Below, piece by piece: positions 44,901 to 52,325 of a stretch of 64,000 bases of DNA. The notes beneath the pieces are model-generated. The model was not told the DNA's origin. It did not search any database and saw only the letters and a program-made list of their open reading frames with translations. The number at the start of each line of letters is the position of its first letter. Within the stretch, counting starts at the first letter, position 1. A program made the position numbers and the translations under genes. The DNA lies in assembly GCA_963792675.1 (NCBI GenBank), contig CAWBWT010000002.1, positions 2,170,001-2,234,000 of the forward strand. Direction: 5' to 3'. This DNA comes from JBBROS01 sp963792675 (GTDB lineage Bacteria > Pseudomonadota > Alphaproteobacteria > Acetobacterales > Acetobacteraceae).

Positions 44901-45252
44901 ACGCGTCGGTGCCCAGTTCGACAAGCGGGTTCGACCGGAACCGAGGGTCTTGAGCGAGGTCGGGCACCACCGTCAGGCCCGGGTCCCGCAGCACCCGGAC
45001 ACAGATGGAGCGGTCCAACCCGGCCTCGGTCAGCGCGAGGCCGTGGCGCGCCTTGAACCATTGCCGGTGCGCGTCGATCAGGTTCACGACGGCGACCGGG
45101 GCACCGACGACGCTCGCGGCCAGCTCGACAATCTCGTCGAACGCCTGCTCCGGGGCCGTATCGAGGATGGCGTAGTCGGCGAGAGCTTGAAGGCGCTCCG
45201 CCTCGGTCCAGGGCTGGGCGGGGTCGGACGGCCCCACGCTCGGACTGCTCAC
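41905..45252 (-). CDS. Soluble hybrid sensor histidine kinase (GAF-PAS-PAS-PAS-PAS-HisKA-HATPase-REC)
   Basis: The 1115-residue protein has no membrane helix. In rough order it holds: GAF at 30-165 (ETDAYAILDT-like opening ALADYAILDTAPEQAFDEIV); PAS domains at about 200-310, 330-445, 470-590 and 620-730 (e.g. TLRLATDAGEIGTWDVD, NQRWYDYTGVPPG); a short coiled coil (REVLARSRKELEREVARRTA); HisKA with phosphoacceptor His in GGIAHDFNNML; HATPase with VNSRDAMDGRGRL and GRGTGLGLSQVYGFV; and a REC domain with Asp in LFTDVVMPGSNG. It is a family 4-type hybrid kinase that senses cytoplasmic signals. GTG 45252 was chosen (MSSPSVGPSD). A GC hairpin lies 20 bases upstream. No partner regulator is adjacent. 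Confidence 0.9.
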   Translation of the reverse strand: MSSPSVGPSDPAQPWTEAERLQALADYAILDTAPEQAFDEIVELAASVVGAPVAVVNLIDAHRQWFKARHGLALTEAGLDRSICVRVLRDPGLTVVPDLAQDPRFRSNPLVELGTDAWAGAADLHEPAPERPGLRFYAAATLLTAAGLPLGTLAVFDTAPRPDGLSRLQASALQALARQVMAQLELRRSLAEGARTEAALRASETRLAAMFAQAVVGLCEVDPDGRYLRVNAEQCRMLGRSAAELIGHSALELTHPDDVDRSREAVVQVLATREPVRLLKRYLRRDGATVWAELGIVRLDDPQGRPRAILVSANDLTDRIAATNRLMLSEETLRLATDAGEIGTWDVDLATGLLTCSDRVRAIFGLSPGEPCQKQDFEAALHPDDHPALRDAFADALDPSRRTAFDVEFRIFARDDGSLRWVAAKGRGVFDAAGRCVRALGTAINVTAHRHDRQRLRESEAMLAESEAKFRGITDSIDHMVWSSLPDGHHDFFNQRWYDYTGVPPGSTDGEAWKDLFHPDDQARTWSVWTQSLNTGEPYRIEYRLRHRSGQYRWALGRAQAVRNAEGRIVRWYGTCTEIEEIVQAREVLARSRKELEREVARRTAERDQVWRNAQDLLLVVDGDGLCRAANPAWTALLGWDPQDVVDAFVFDFIVPDDLADSRHAFERAMAGQLSSYENRMLHRDGGFRIISWMVAPHAGNLYVSGRDVTAARAAEEALAATQEQLRQAQKMEAVGQLTGGIAHDFNNMLSIVIGSLDLLGRRLLPDAARERRYVEAAMEGARRAAQLTQRLLAFSRQQPLQPKPIAVNALIAGILDLLRRSLDPGTELRTVLADDLWWTHADPNQLENALLNLAVNSRDAMDGRGRLTLETANAAPGERYTAAHGGVPAGEYVLIACTDTGSGMTAEVMAKAFEPFFTTKEVGRGTGLGLSQVYGFVKQSGGHVKLQSRPGQGTTIKIYLPRLVSPEPQAADPPSTSFVPRGDGREVVLVVEDQPSVRQISVEALQALGYGVLEAATADAALDLLQANPDVVLLFTDVVMPGSNGRKLADAAVRSRPGLRVLFTTGYTRDAIVRDGVLDEGVNLIVKPFTVAELAAKVRAVLDGPGGLAPELRT

Positions 45253-45367
45253 TACGCTGCTCCCGGATGCGCGGGGGTGGTCCCCGCCGACCGATGCGCC
45301 GGTGTGACGCTTACCGTCCGCCTTAAAGCGGCATCCGGTCCGTCGCAAGCGCCCCGGCCGCCGGCGC

Positions 45368-46579
45368 TCACGGTTGAGAACGCTCGGTCCGGAAGCGCCG
45401 GCGCAGGCGGCGCCAGCCCGGCTGCCCCGCCGGACCGGGAGCATGCTCCTGCTGCCAGCGGCTGGACAATTCCTCGATCAGGCGCGCGGCGATCAGCCCG
45501 CGCGGACCCTGCTCCCAATTGTCGGATTCGTCGTTGGCCGGCAGCCATCCCGGAATGTCGAGCAGCAGGTAGCGGCCCAAGCCGTCGAGCAGCGGCTCGT
45601 AGGTGGCGCGCAAGGCGGCGAGGGTGTCGCGGCCGCCTTCGCCCGGGTTCCAGTCGACGCCGGCGCCGACCAGTGCCGTCTCGAGCAAGCCGAACCCTGC
45701 CGCGTCGAGGCGGTCGCCGCCGGTGAAGCGTGACGGCTGGACCGCAAAGGAGCGGGCCATCTCGACCAGCACCTGGCGCGCCATGGTGAAGGTCATCCGC
45801 GCCTGCAGCGGCCGGACGTCCTGCACCCCGACCAGCACCAGCGCGCATGAGTCCATGATGCAGCCGAGCGCGGACAGCCACGACTCGTTGATGTGCTGGC
45901 TGCGGTAGTACGCCAGCATCGGATAGGAGAGATGGCTTTCGAGCAGCTCCGACGCCCAGATCTCCCATTCGCGCAGCAGCGTGTCGAGCTGGTCCATGCC
46001 GCCCCCTTCGGCATGCCGGGCCAGCAGCGTGCCGGCCGTCGGCGGCGACCCGGCGCGGCCGTCGAGCTGGATGACGTGCGCTTCGCGGCGGGAAAAGAAC
46101 TGGTAGAGCACCGGCAGGTAGCCGATGACGACGGCGATGAAGCCGATCCCGCTGCCGGCCTCGCAGATCGCCACGGCCCGGGCGGAAATGGTGTGCGGGA
46201 CGACGTCGCCGTAGCCGAGGGTGAAGAACGTGACGCCGCTCATGTAGACCTGCTCGAACAGCGGCGAGGGCCGCAGCCTGCCTTGCAGCGCCCAATAGAT
46301 CAGGCCGAACGCCATCACGAGGCCGGCCGCCCAGATCGCGAACATCACCAGCATCGACATCGGACCGAACGGGCCGAGGAACGCTTCTCGCGACGCGCCG
46401 CGGGGGAAACGGCGGCCGAACCGCGCCCATGACGTCCAGGCGAACCGGAACCACAACGACGCCAGCCGCACCCGGCGCTGGACCCGCCGCGGCAGCAGCA
46501 TCACCTCGAACGCGTCCTGCAGCATGAACACGAGCAGGGCGGTGCCGGTGAGGAGCGTGATGAGTTGAAGCCAGTCCAT
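45368..46579 (-). CDS. Two-pore-helix type potassium channel with long cytoplasmic tail
   Basis: The 403-residue protein has three hydrophobic segments: residues 3-22 (WLQLITLLTGTALLVFMLQD), 80-102 and 140-165. The selectivity filter TFFTLGYGDVVP lies between the last two and conforms to a K+ channel (TLGYGD). The C-terminal 230 residues are soluble, with a conserved-looking helical block ALVLVGVQDVRPLQARMTF and no RCK glycine motif. It lowers membrane potential or handles potassium; the trigger is unknown. The ATG at 46577-46579 was chosen; another in-frame ATG at 46594 adds five residues. It lies between the kinase and mntH. Confidence 0.85.
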   Translation of the reverse strand: MDWLQLITLLTGTALLVFMLQDAFEVMLLPRRVQRRVRLASLWFRFAWTSWARFGRRFPRGASREAFLGPFGPMSMLVMFAIWAAGLVMAFGLIYWALQGRLRPSPLFEQVYMSGVTFFTLGYGDVVPHTISARAVAICEAGSGIGFIAVVIGYLPVLYQFFSRREAHVIQLDGRAGSPPTAGTLLARHAEGGGMDQLDTLLREWEIWASELLESHLSYPMLAYYRSQHINESWLSALGCIMDSCALVLVGVQDVRPLQARMTFTMARQVLVEMARSFAVQPSRFTGGDRLDAAGFGLLETALVGAGVDWNPGEGGRDTLAALRATYEPLLDGLGRYLLLDIPGWLPANDESDNWEQGPRGLIAARLIEELSSRWQQEHAPGPAGQPGWRRLRRRFRTERSQP

Positions 46580-46681
46580 GTGCGTGCAACGCATGGCAAC
46601 GCGATCTGGAGCGGGCGAAGTGAACAATGTCGAGCCGGCGGGCGGCAGCCGGCCCGGCCGAACACCGGATCATCCCGCTTC

Positions 46682-47992
46682 TCAGTCGGCAGCCAGGCCC
46701 GGAAGCGCCACCCCGAAGGCCTGCGCGAGCAGCAGCACGTTGAGCGAGAGGACGACAACCGTGGCCAGGATCGCGACGGCGCTGATGCGCCGGCTCGCGA
46801 CGTAGGCGCCCATCACGTCGGACCGGCGCATCAGCAGCACCAGCGCGACCATCGGCACCGGCAGGGCCAGGCTCAGCACCACTTGGCTCGCAACCAGCGC
46901 CTCGGTGGCGTTCACGCCCCAGGCGACCACCGCGAACGCCGGTGCCATGGTGACCAGCCGGCGCACCCAGATCGGGATGCGGATGTGGACGAAGCCCTGC
47001 ATGATGACCTGGCCGGCCATCGTGCCGACCGCGGAGCTGCTGAGGCCCGAGGCGATCAGCGACAGCATGAAGACGCCCGCCGCGCCGACACCGAACAGCG
47101 GCACCAGGGTGTGATAGGCGGTCTCGATCTCGGCCACGTCCTCGTGCCCGGTGTGGAACGCGGCCGCTGCCATCATCACCATCGCCATGTTGACCAGGCC
47201 GGCGATCGTCAGCGCCACGACCACCTCGACATTGGAGTAGCGCATCAGGATGCGTCGCTCGGTTTCGTTGCGGGCCGGCGCCCGATCCTGGGTGAGGCTG
47301 GAATGCAGGTAGATGGCGTGCGGCATCACCGTCGCGCCGACCATGCCCACGGCGAGGGTGAGCGCGCCTTGGTCCGGCAGGCTGGGGATGACGGCGCCGG
47401 CCGCAGCGGCCCGCCAGTCGGGCGGCGTCAGGAACAGCTCGGCGACGTAGCAAAGGCTGATGACGCCCACCAAGCCGCCGATGATCAGCTCGATCGGGCG
47501 ATAGCCGCGGCCTTGCACCGCCAGGATCGCATAGGTCAGGACCGCGGTGATCGCCATGCCCCACAGCAATGGAACGTGCAGCAGCAGCGACAATCCGATG
47601 GCGCCGCCGAGGAACTCGGCGAGGTCCGTCGCCATCGCGGCGACTTCGCTGACGGCCCACATCGCCCAAACCACCGGTCGGGGAAAATGCTCGCGGCAGA
47701 GCTCGGCCAGATTGCGGTTGGTGACGATGCCGAGGCGGGCGGAGAGGCCCTGGAACAGCATCGCGACGACGTTGGCGAGCACCACCACCCAAAGCAGCGA
47801 GTAGTTGTACTTGGCGCCCGCCTGGATGTTGGTCGCGAAGTTGCCGGGGTCGGTGTAGGCGACCGAACAGATGAACGCCGGGCCGACGAACGGCAGGTAG
47901 GCTCGCATGCCGCGGCGGCGGCCGGCGAGCGACTCGCGGATGGCGAAGGTGGTTTGTTCCGTCAGACTCCGTCGAACGTGGCCGTCGGCCAT
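46682..47992 (-). CDS. mntH: Nramp-family divalent metal transporter (Mn2+/Fe2+)
   Basis: MntH imports Mn2+ with protons across the inner membrane. The 436-residue protein has about 11 hydrophobic helices. The metal-binding helix-1 motif is VAYTDPGNFATNIQAGA, and the helix-6 motif is VMPHAIYLHSSLTQD; both are required Nramp signatures. The N-terminus MADGHVRRSLTEQTTFAIRE is cytoplasmic. It is divergent from mntR, and a symmetrical operator lies 27 bases upstream of its start. Together they form a manganese-responsive unit. Confidence 0.95.
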   Translation of the reverse strand: MADGHVRRSLTEQTTFAIRESLAGRRRGMRAYLPFVGPAFICSVAYTDPGNFATNIQAGAKYNYSLLWVVVLANVVAMLFQGLSARLGIVTNRNLAELCREHFPRPVVWAMWAVSEVAAMATDLAEFLGGAIGLSLLLHVPLLWGMAITAVLTYAILAVQGRGYRPIELIIGGLVGVISLCYVAELFLTPPDWRAAAAGAVIPSLPDQGALTLAVGMVGATVMPHAIYLHSSLTQDRAPARNETERRILMRYSNVEVVVALTIAGLVNMAMVMMAAAAFHTGHEDVAEIETAYHTLVPLFGVGAAGVFMLSLIASGLSSSAVGTMAGQVIMQGFVHIRIPIWVRRLVTMAPAFAVVAWGVNATEALVASQVVLSLALPVPMVALVLLMRRSDVMGAYVASRRISAVAILATVVVLSLNVLLLAQAFGVALPGLAAD

Positions 47993-48018
47993 CGTGCCAC
48001 TCCGTTGTGCACTGCGAA

Positions 48019-48034
48019 TATAGCCACGGCTATA
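48019..48034. promoter_or_regulatory. MntR-type operator
   Basis: TATAGCCACGGCTATA has perfect seven-base arms (TATAGCC/GGCTATA) around AC. It lies between mntH and mntR, 27 bases upstream of the mntH start. The layout fits repression of mntH, and perhaps of mntR, by manganese-bound MntR. Confidence 0.65.
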
Positions 48035-48187
48035 ACTCGTGTCACGGGCTTTAAATGTCAGGCTTGACGAGAAGATGATGCCAAGACATCAACACCAGGT
48101 GCGTCATGCCGCCATCTTCCCGGGCGCGCCTGGGACACCGGTCCCGCTGTCACGGCCGCGGTGCGGCGTGCCCGGCGCGGCGCCGCC

Positions 48188-48679
48188 GTGACCAACGCCC
48201 GCGACAAGCCCGCCGCGCATGCGGGGACCGCGGCGACGCCGCGGTCTGGGTCTCCGGCGATGCCGCAGCAGCCCGCGCAGGCGACCCGATTCGGCAAGGC
48301 CCGGCGTGCCCGTTCGGCCACACTGCTCGAGGATTATGCCGAACTCATCGCCGACCTCCTGGCGAGCGGCGGCGAGGCGCGCACGGTGGACGTGGCCCGG
48401 CGCATGGGCGTCGCGCACGCCACTGCGGTCAAAACCATCGCCCGGCTGAAGCGCGAAGGGCTGGTGACGGCACTGCCCTATCGGGGCGTGTTCCTGACCG
48501 ATGCGGGCCAGCAATTAGCCGCCCGCGTCCGTGCGCGGCACCGCGTCGTGGTCGAATTGCTGGTCGCGGTCGGCGTCCCGGTCGAGGACGCGGAAGCCGA
48601 CGCCGAAGGGATCGAGCACTACGTTTCCGAGGTCACGCTGGCGGCGTTTGCACGATTCCTGCGAGCGCGGTCCGGTTGA
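48188..48679 (+). CDS. mntR: Manganese-responsive regulator MntR (DtxR family)
   Basis: The 163-residue protein has an N-terminal winged helix (LLEDYAELIADLLASGGEAR, DVARRMGVAHATAVKTIARL, ALPYRGVFLTDAGQQLA) and a dimerisation/metal helix region (GVPVEDAEADAEGIEHYVSE). The spacing and the EGIEHYVSE block match E. coli-type MntR, without an SH3-like third domain. The first 25 residues from GTG 48188 are loose; ATG 48260 (MPQQPAQATR) is an alternative start. It is divergent from mntH and should repress it when Mn is plentiful. Confidence 0.87.
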   Translation: MTNARDKPAAHAGTAATPRSGSPAMPQQPAQATRFGKARRARSATLLEDYAELIADLLASGGEARTVDVARRMGVAHATAVKTIARLKREGLVTALPYRGVFLTDAGQQLAARVRARHRVVVELLVAVGVPVEDAEADAEGIEHYVSEVTLAAFARFLRARSG

Positions 48680-48818
48680 CCGGGGACGCCGACCCTGCTC
48701 GCGCCGGTTGACCACGGCTTTGTTATAACCCCTTCTGACCGGGGTGCTCCTACAACCCAACACCGGCACATCGTGCTGACGCAACTCCTGGGAGGGCCGG
48801 CTGGCCAATCGGGCGCAT

Positions 48819-49157
48819 ATGATCCTGCTGGTGGACGACGATGACGACGTGCGTGAAACCTCCGCGGACATGCTCGGCGAGTTGGGCTACGATGTCGTGC
48901 AGGCGTCGAACGGCAACGATGCTCTCGCGATCATCGACGAGCGTCCCGACTTGGAGCTGATGGTGACCGACGTCCGCATGCCGGGGATGTCTGGGCTCGA
49001 ACTGTCCGATCTGGCGCGGCGGCGGCGCAACAATCTCAAGGTGATCCTGATTTCCGGCTACTTCGTCCCGCAGCCCATCGTGCGCCGGTTCCTGCAGAAG
49101 CCGTTCCGCACCCACGAGCTTGACCAGGCGATCCAGGCCGAACTCGCAACCAATTAG
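48819..49157 (+). CDS. Stand-alone response regulator receiver protein
   Basis: The 112-residue protein is a single REC domain: acidic cluster VDDDDDV at residues 5-11, phospho-acceptor Asp51 in LMVTDVRMPGMSG, Ser79 in LISGYF, and Lys94 in LQKPF. It has no output domain, so it passes phosphate or competes for a kinase. It is the type often placed near hybrid kinases; the large kinase of this window is about 4 kb away on the other strand. ATG 48819 starts MILLVDDDDD. A palindromic repeat follows its stop. Confidence 0.88.
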   Translation: MILLVDDDDDVRETSADMLGELGYDVVQASNGNDALAIIDERPDLELMVTDVRMPGMSGLELSDLARRRRNNLKVILISGYFVPQPIVRRFLQKPFRTHELDQAIQAELATN

Positions 49158-49158
49158 A

Positions 49159-49192
49159 GCACGTCCCGAGCCAGCTGGCTCGGAACTCATGC
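49159..49192 (+). repeat. Dispersed imperfect palindrome, copy 2
   Basis: The core CCGAGCCAGCTGGCTCGG is a perfect 18-base palindrome. The longer element GCACGTCCCGAGCC plus its arm matches 27 of 34 bases of the copy at 36411-36444. It starts 2 bases after the receiver gene stop. It may act as a terminator or be a REP-type repeat. Confidence 0.6.
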
Positions 49193-49237
49193 GCAGCGAC
49201 CTGGTCCGTTCGACCAGACTTCCTCCGTTCGGGTGCG

Positions 49238-50134
49238 TCAGGCGGTGATCGTCCCGTTGACTCCGTTCGGGAAGAACCCGCCCTTCGTCGCACCGACCGC
49301 GCCGTAGGCTATGTTCAGCACCTGCCGCGGGGTGCGGCGGAACACCAGGGCGTTGGTGTCGGTGTTGGTGAAGTTGTATTGCAGGCCGGCGCTGAGGATG
49401 CCGTTGTCGCCGACCCCGGACAAGTTGGCACGCAGCGCCGAGATCGCGTTGGTCGCCGCCCCGGCCCCGACATTGGCGAGCAACGTACGGATCGCGCCGG
49501 ACTGGTAGCCTTCCACGCCCAGCAACCCGGCCGCGGCTTCCAAGTTGTCCTTGCTGGTGACGAACCGCGCCGCGCCGGCCAGCGCGGTGACGCAAACCTC
49601 CTCGAGCACGTAGGCTCCCAGCAGGAAGCCGACATCGCTCGCGTAGGGGTTGAACGTCTGTCCCGGCGCGATCAGCCCGGCGGCGATCGCCGTTGCGGTC
49701 CAAGACGCCACCGACAAGTCGATTTGCGGCTCGGCGATCGCCGCCGCCCCCAGCACCGCGCGGATGAACTGCACGTGGCCGAGCTCGTCGACCGCGAGCC
49801 GCTGCACGTATTGCGGGATCGCCGTGCTCTGGAAAGCCGTGGGTCCGCCGGCGAGCACGGCGCCGCGCGTGCCGGTGCCGGTGAGCAGGTTGGGCGGCAG
49901 GCCCTGGCCGGTCAGTCCGTGCAGGTAGTACTCCGCGCCCAGGTACTCGAAATTGAGGGCGAAGTTGAACAGGTCGGCGTCGGTCACCGCCTGCGCCCAC
50001 CCCGAGCGGCTGCCGAGCATTGTCCCGCCGGCCGAGGCCAAGGCGGCGGTGACGGTGCCGGCCCCGAGCGTGCCGAGCACGCCGCGCCGCCGCAGGCCGG
50101 GACGCGCCGATGGTTCAGTCTGGTCGATGGTCAT
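49238..50134 (-). CDS. Tat-exported ferritin-like (Ferritin_2) protein, copy A
   Basis: The 298-residue protein has a twin-arginine signal (GLRRRGVLGTLGAGTVTAA, then SGWAQA). The mature part is helical with ferritin-like ligand motifs: FNFALNFEYLGAEYY, VDELGHVQFIRAVLG, and VLEEVCVTALAGAARFV. It belongs to the Ferritin_2/desiccation-related group, whose functions in bacteria are mostly unknown; metal binding is likely from the E/H positions. The C-terminus ends FFPNGVNGTITA. A second, clearly related gene lies just upstream on the same strand. The ATG at 50132-50134 fits the signal peptide. Confidence 0.85.
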   Translation of the reverse strand: MTIDQTEPSARPGLRRRGVLGTLGAGTVTAALASAGGTMLGSRSGWAQAVTDADLFNFALNFEYLGAEYYLHGLTGQGLPPNLLTGTGTRGAVLAGGPTAFQSTAIPQYVQRLAVDELGHVQFIRAVLGAAAIAEPQIDLSVASWTATAIAAGLIAPGQTFNPYASDVGFLLGAYVLEEVCVTALAGAARFVTSKDNLEAAAGLLGVEGYQSGAIRTLLANVGAGAATNAISALRANLSGVGDNGILSAGLQYNFTNTDTNALVFRRTPRQVLNIAYGAVGATKGGFFPNGVNGTITA

Positions 50135-50202
50135 GGCTGCACTCCTGGACGTCGAGGGGCTCACGAGGCGGGGCTCATTGGCCGAGGCTGATTGGCCGGG
50201 TC

Positions 50203-51118
50203 TCATTGGATGGTCCCGTTCACGCGGTTGGGGAAGAACAGGAACGACGCGGCCGCGCCGCCGCCGTAGACGATGTTCAACACCTGCTGCGGCGTGCGCC
50301 GGAACACGAGCCCGTTTGGGTCGGCGCTGGCGAAGTTGAAGTTTTCACCGGGGATGATGAGGCCCTGGTCGTTATTGCCGCCCGACAAGTTGGCCCGCAG
50401 GGCGGAGATGGCAGTTGGTCGCCTGGCCGGCGCCGATGTTGGCAAGAAGCGTTCGGATGGCACCGGCATGGTAGGCTTCGGTGGCAAGGATGGCGCTTGC
50501 GGCTTCGATGATGTCGGGGCTCGTCAACAAGCGCGCCGCGCCGGCATAGGCGGTGACCCCGACATCCTCGAAGATGTAGGCGCCGAGCAGGAAACTGACG
50601 TCGTCGGCGAACGGGTTGAACGTCTGCCCGGCCTGGATCAGGCCGGCGGCGATGGCAAGATTGGTGAAGCTGGTCGAGAGATTGATGCTCGGCTCGGCGA
50701 TTGCGGCGGCGCCGAGCGTGGCCCGGAGGAAGCGCACGTGCGCTTGCTCGTCCACGGCGAGGATCTGAGCGTACTGGGCGATGGCGCTGCTGCTGAATGG
50801 CACCTTGCTGCCGCCCGTCACGGTGCCTTGCGTGCCGGCGCCGCTCGTGTCGCTCGCGGCCAAGCCCTGGCCGGTCACGGCACGAAGGTAGAACTCTGCT
50901 TCGAGGTATTCGAGGTTCAGGGCGAAGTTGCCGATATCGGCATCGGTCAGCGCTTGGGCCTGGCCGGGTGTCGCCACCGCCGCTGCGGTCGCGGCCGCGG
51001 TCGCGACGCCGGCCACGCGCCGGGCCAGGCCCCGCATCGCGGCGCGCCGGCCGGCACGCAGGAGAGCGTCGTGATCGGGTGGAGTTGGGGGATTGCTCGG
51101 TGTGGTGCTCGGCTGCAT
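50203..51118 (-). pseudogene. Exported ferritin-like protein, copy B, one-base frameshift
   Basis: This paralogue of copy A starts at ATG 51118 (MQPSTTPSNPPTP). It has an arginine-rich signal region (RAGRRAAMRGLARRVAGV, then TPGQAQA) and the helical motifs ADIGNFALNLEYLEAEFYL, VDEQAHVRFLRATLG and ATEAYHAGAIRTLLANIG. The C-terminal part (ISALRANLSGG, VFRRTPQQVLNIVYG, FFPNRVNGTIQ) is in another frame. One extra base near 50413 (within gcagttgg) breaks the gene; removing it gives 304 residues colinear with copy A. It is probably co-transcribed with copy A, 68 bases downstream. Confidence 0.83.
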
Positions 51119-51294
51119 GTCTGGCTCCGTCGAGAAACGTGCGGGCCGAACAGCCCGATCGTGGACGGTGCGGCGTTCGATAAGCACGTATAAACGGAGC
51201 GAGTTGCGGGCCCGGGCGCGGCGACGCAGAACGATTATGTGAGCGCTTGCTTAAATTTGTTTCATGCTCCCCCCAGTTGAGGGCGCCCGAGACT

Positions 51295-52230
51295 TTACCT
51301 GCTGCCCTCCCCGAAGAACTTGTGGAAGGCCGGGTAGACCAAGTCGGGGCGATGCTCCGCCGGGTAGTGGCCGGTGGGGATTGCCCAGCCGCGGCAATCG
51401 GGCGCCCAGGGCGCCCAGGCCTCGAGCGGCTTGAAATGGCGGCCCACATGGCTGTTGCTGCCCCAAAGTACCAGGACCGGCGCCTCGATCCGGCGGCGTC
51501 CGAAGTCGGCCCGGTCCATTTCGAGGTCGAGCGTGACGGTCGCCCGGTAGTCCTCGCAGATTGCGTGGATCTGCTCCGGCGTGGTGCAGCGCACGTATTC
51601 GGCCATCGCCTCGGGTGAGAAGATCTCGAGCCCCACGCCTTTCTTGTTCAGCTTATATTGAATGTAGTAGTCGAGGTCGGCGCAGATCAGCCGTTCCGGG
51701 AACGGCGCCTTCTGCGCCATGAAAAACCAATGGTAGCTCTCGAGCCCCCAACCCAGGGTTACATTGGTCAGCACTTCGTAGGTCGGCACGATGTCGAGCG
51801 CCGCCATCTTCGCCACCCGGCCGGGGTGGTCGAGCGCCATCCGAAACGCGACTCTGGCGCCGCGGTCGTGCCCGGCGACGCCGAACCGCTCGAAGCCGAG
51901 CTGCTGCATCACCTCGACCCCGTCCTGGGCCATCGTCCGGAAGGTGTAGGCGGCGTGATCGTCGCCGCCGTCCGGCTTGGAGCTGTCGCCGTACCCGCGC
52001 AAATCCGGCGCCACCACGGTGAAGTGTCTCGCTAGGCTGGGCGCGATCCGGTGCCAGCTCACCAGGGTCAACGGATTGCCGTGGAGCAGCAGCAATGGCG
52101 GGCCGCTGCCGCCCACTGCGACCTCGATCTCGGCACCGGCGGTCTCGATCCGGCGGCGGGTGAACCCGTCCATCAGCACGCCGGACGACGGCAGCAGCGC
52201 GGGCGTCGCGTGGTTATGGTCCATTCCCAT
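51295..52230 (-). CDS. Alpha/beta hydrolase, haloacetate-dehalogenase-like
   Basis: The 311-residue alpha/beta hydrolase has the nucleophile aspartate in VAGHDRGARVAFRMALDHP, the HDRG(A/G)R block of fluoroacetate dehalogenase. The YHWFF tryptophan is the halide-site residue, the oxyanion loop is LLHGNPLTLVSWHRIAP, and the catalytic His is in IPTGHYPAEHRPD. Early DLRGYGDSSKPDGG is also family-like. This suggests hydrolysis of haloacetates; epoxide-hydrolase-like activity is the main alternative. ATG 52230 gives MGMDHNHATPALL. It is divergent from the enoyl-CoA hydratase gene. Confidence 0.8.
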   Translation of the reverse strand: MGMDHNHATPALLPSSGVLMDGFTRRRIETAGAEIEVAVGGSGPPLLLLHGNPLTLVSWHRIAPSLARHFTVVAPDLRGYGDSSKPDGGDDHAAYTFRTMAQDGVEVMQQLGFERFGVAGHDRGARVAFRMALDHPGRVAKMAALDIVPTYEVLTNVTLGWGLESYHWFFMAQKAPFPERLICADLDYYIQYKLNKKGVGLEIFSPEAMAEYVRCTTPEQIHAICEDYRATVTLDLEMDRADFGRRRIEAPVLVLWGSNSHVGRHFKPLEAWAPWAPDCRGWAIPTGHYPAEHRPDLVYPAFHKFFGEGSR

Positions 52231-52325
52231 CCCTTCGTGGTTGCGCGGAGCCTCAGACCGGGGTTGCCGATTGTCAACAATGCGCCGAGTGCCTAGCGTC
52301 CGCGCACCATTAGGAGGAGCGCTAC

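Noticed and set aside
43159..45726. An 855-codon plus-strand frame antisense to the hybrid kinase gene
   Set aside because: The kinase on the minus strand has complete domains; the plus-strand frame is compositional shadow without motifs.
45252..47792. An 846-codon minus-strand frame overlapping the channel and mntH genes
   Set aside because: It is another frame of two recognisable transporters and has an arginine-rich sequence without motifs.
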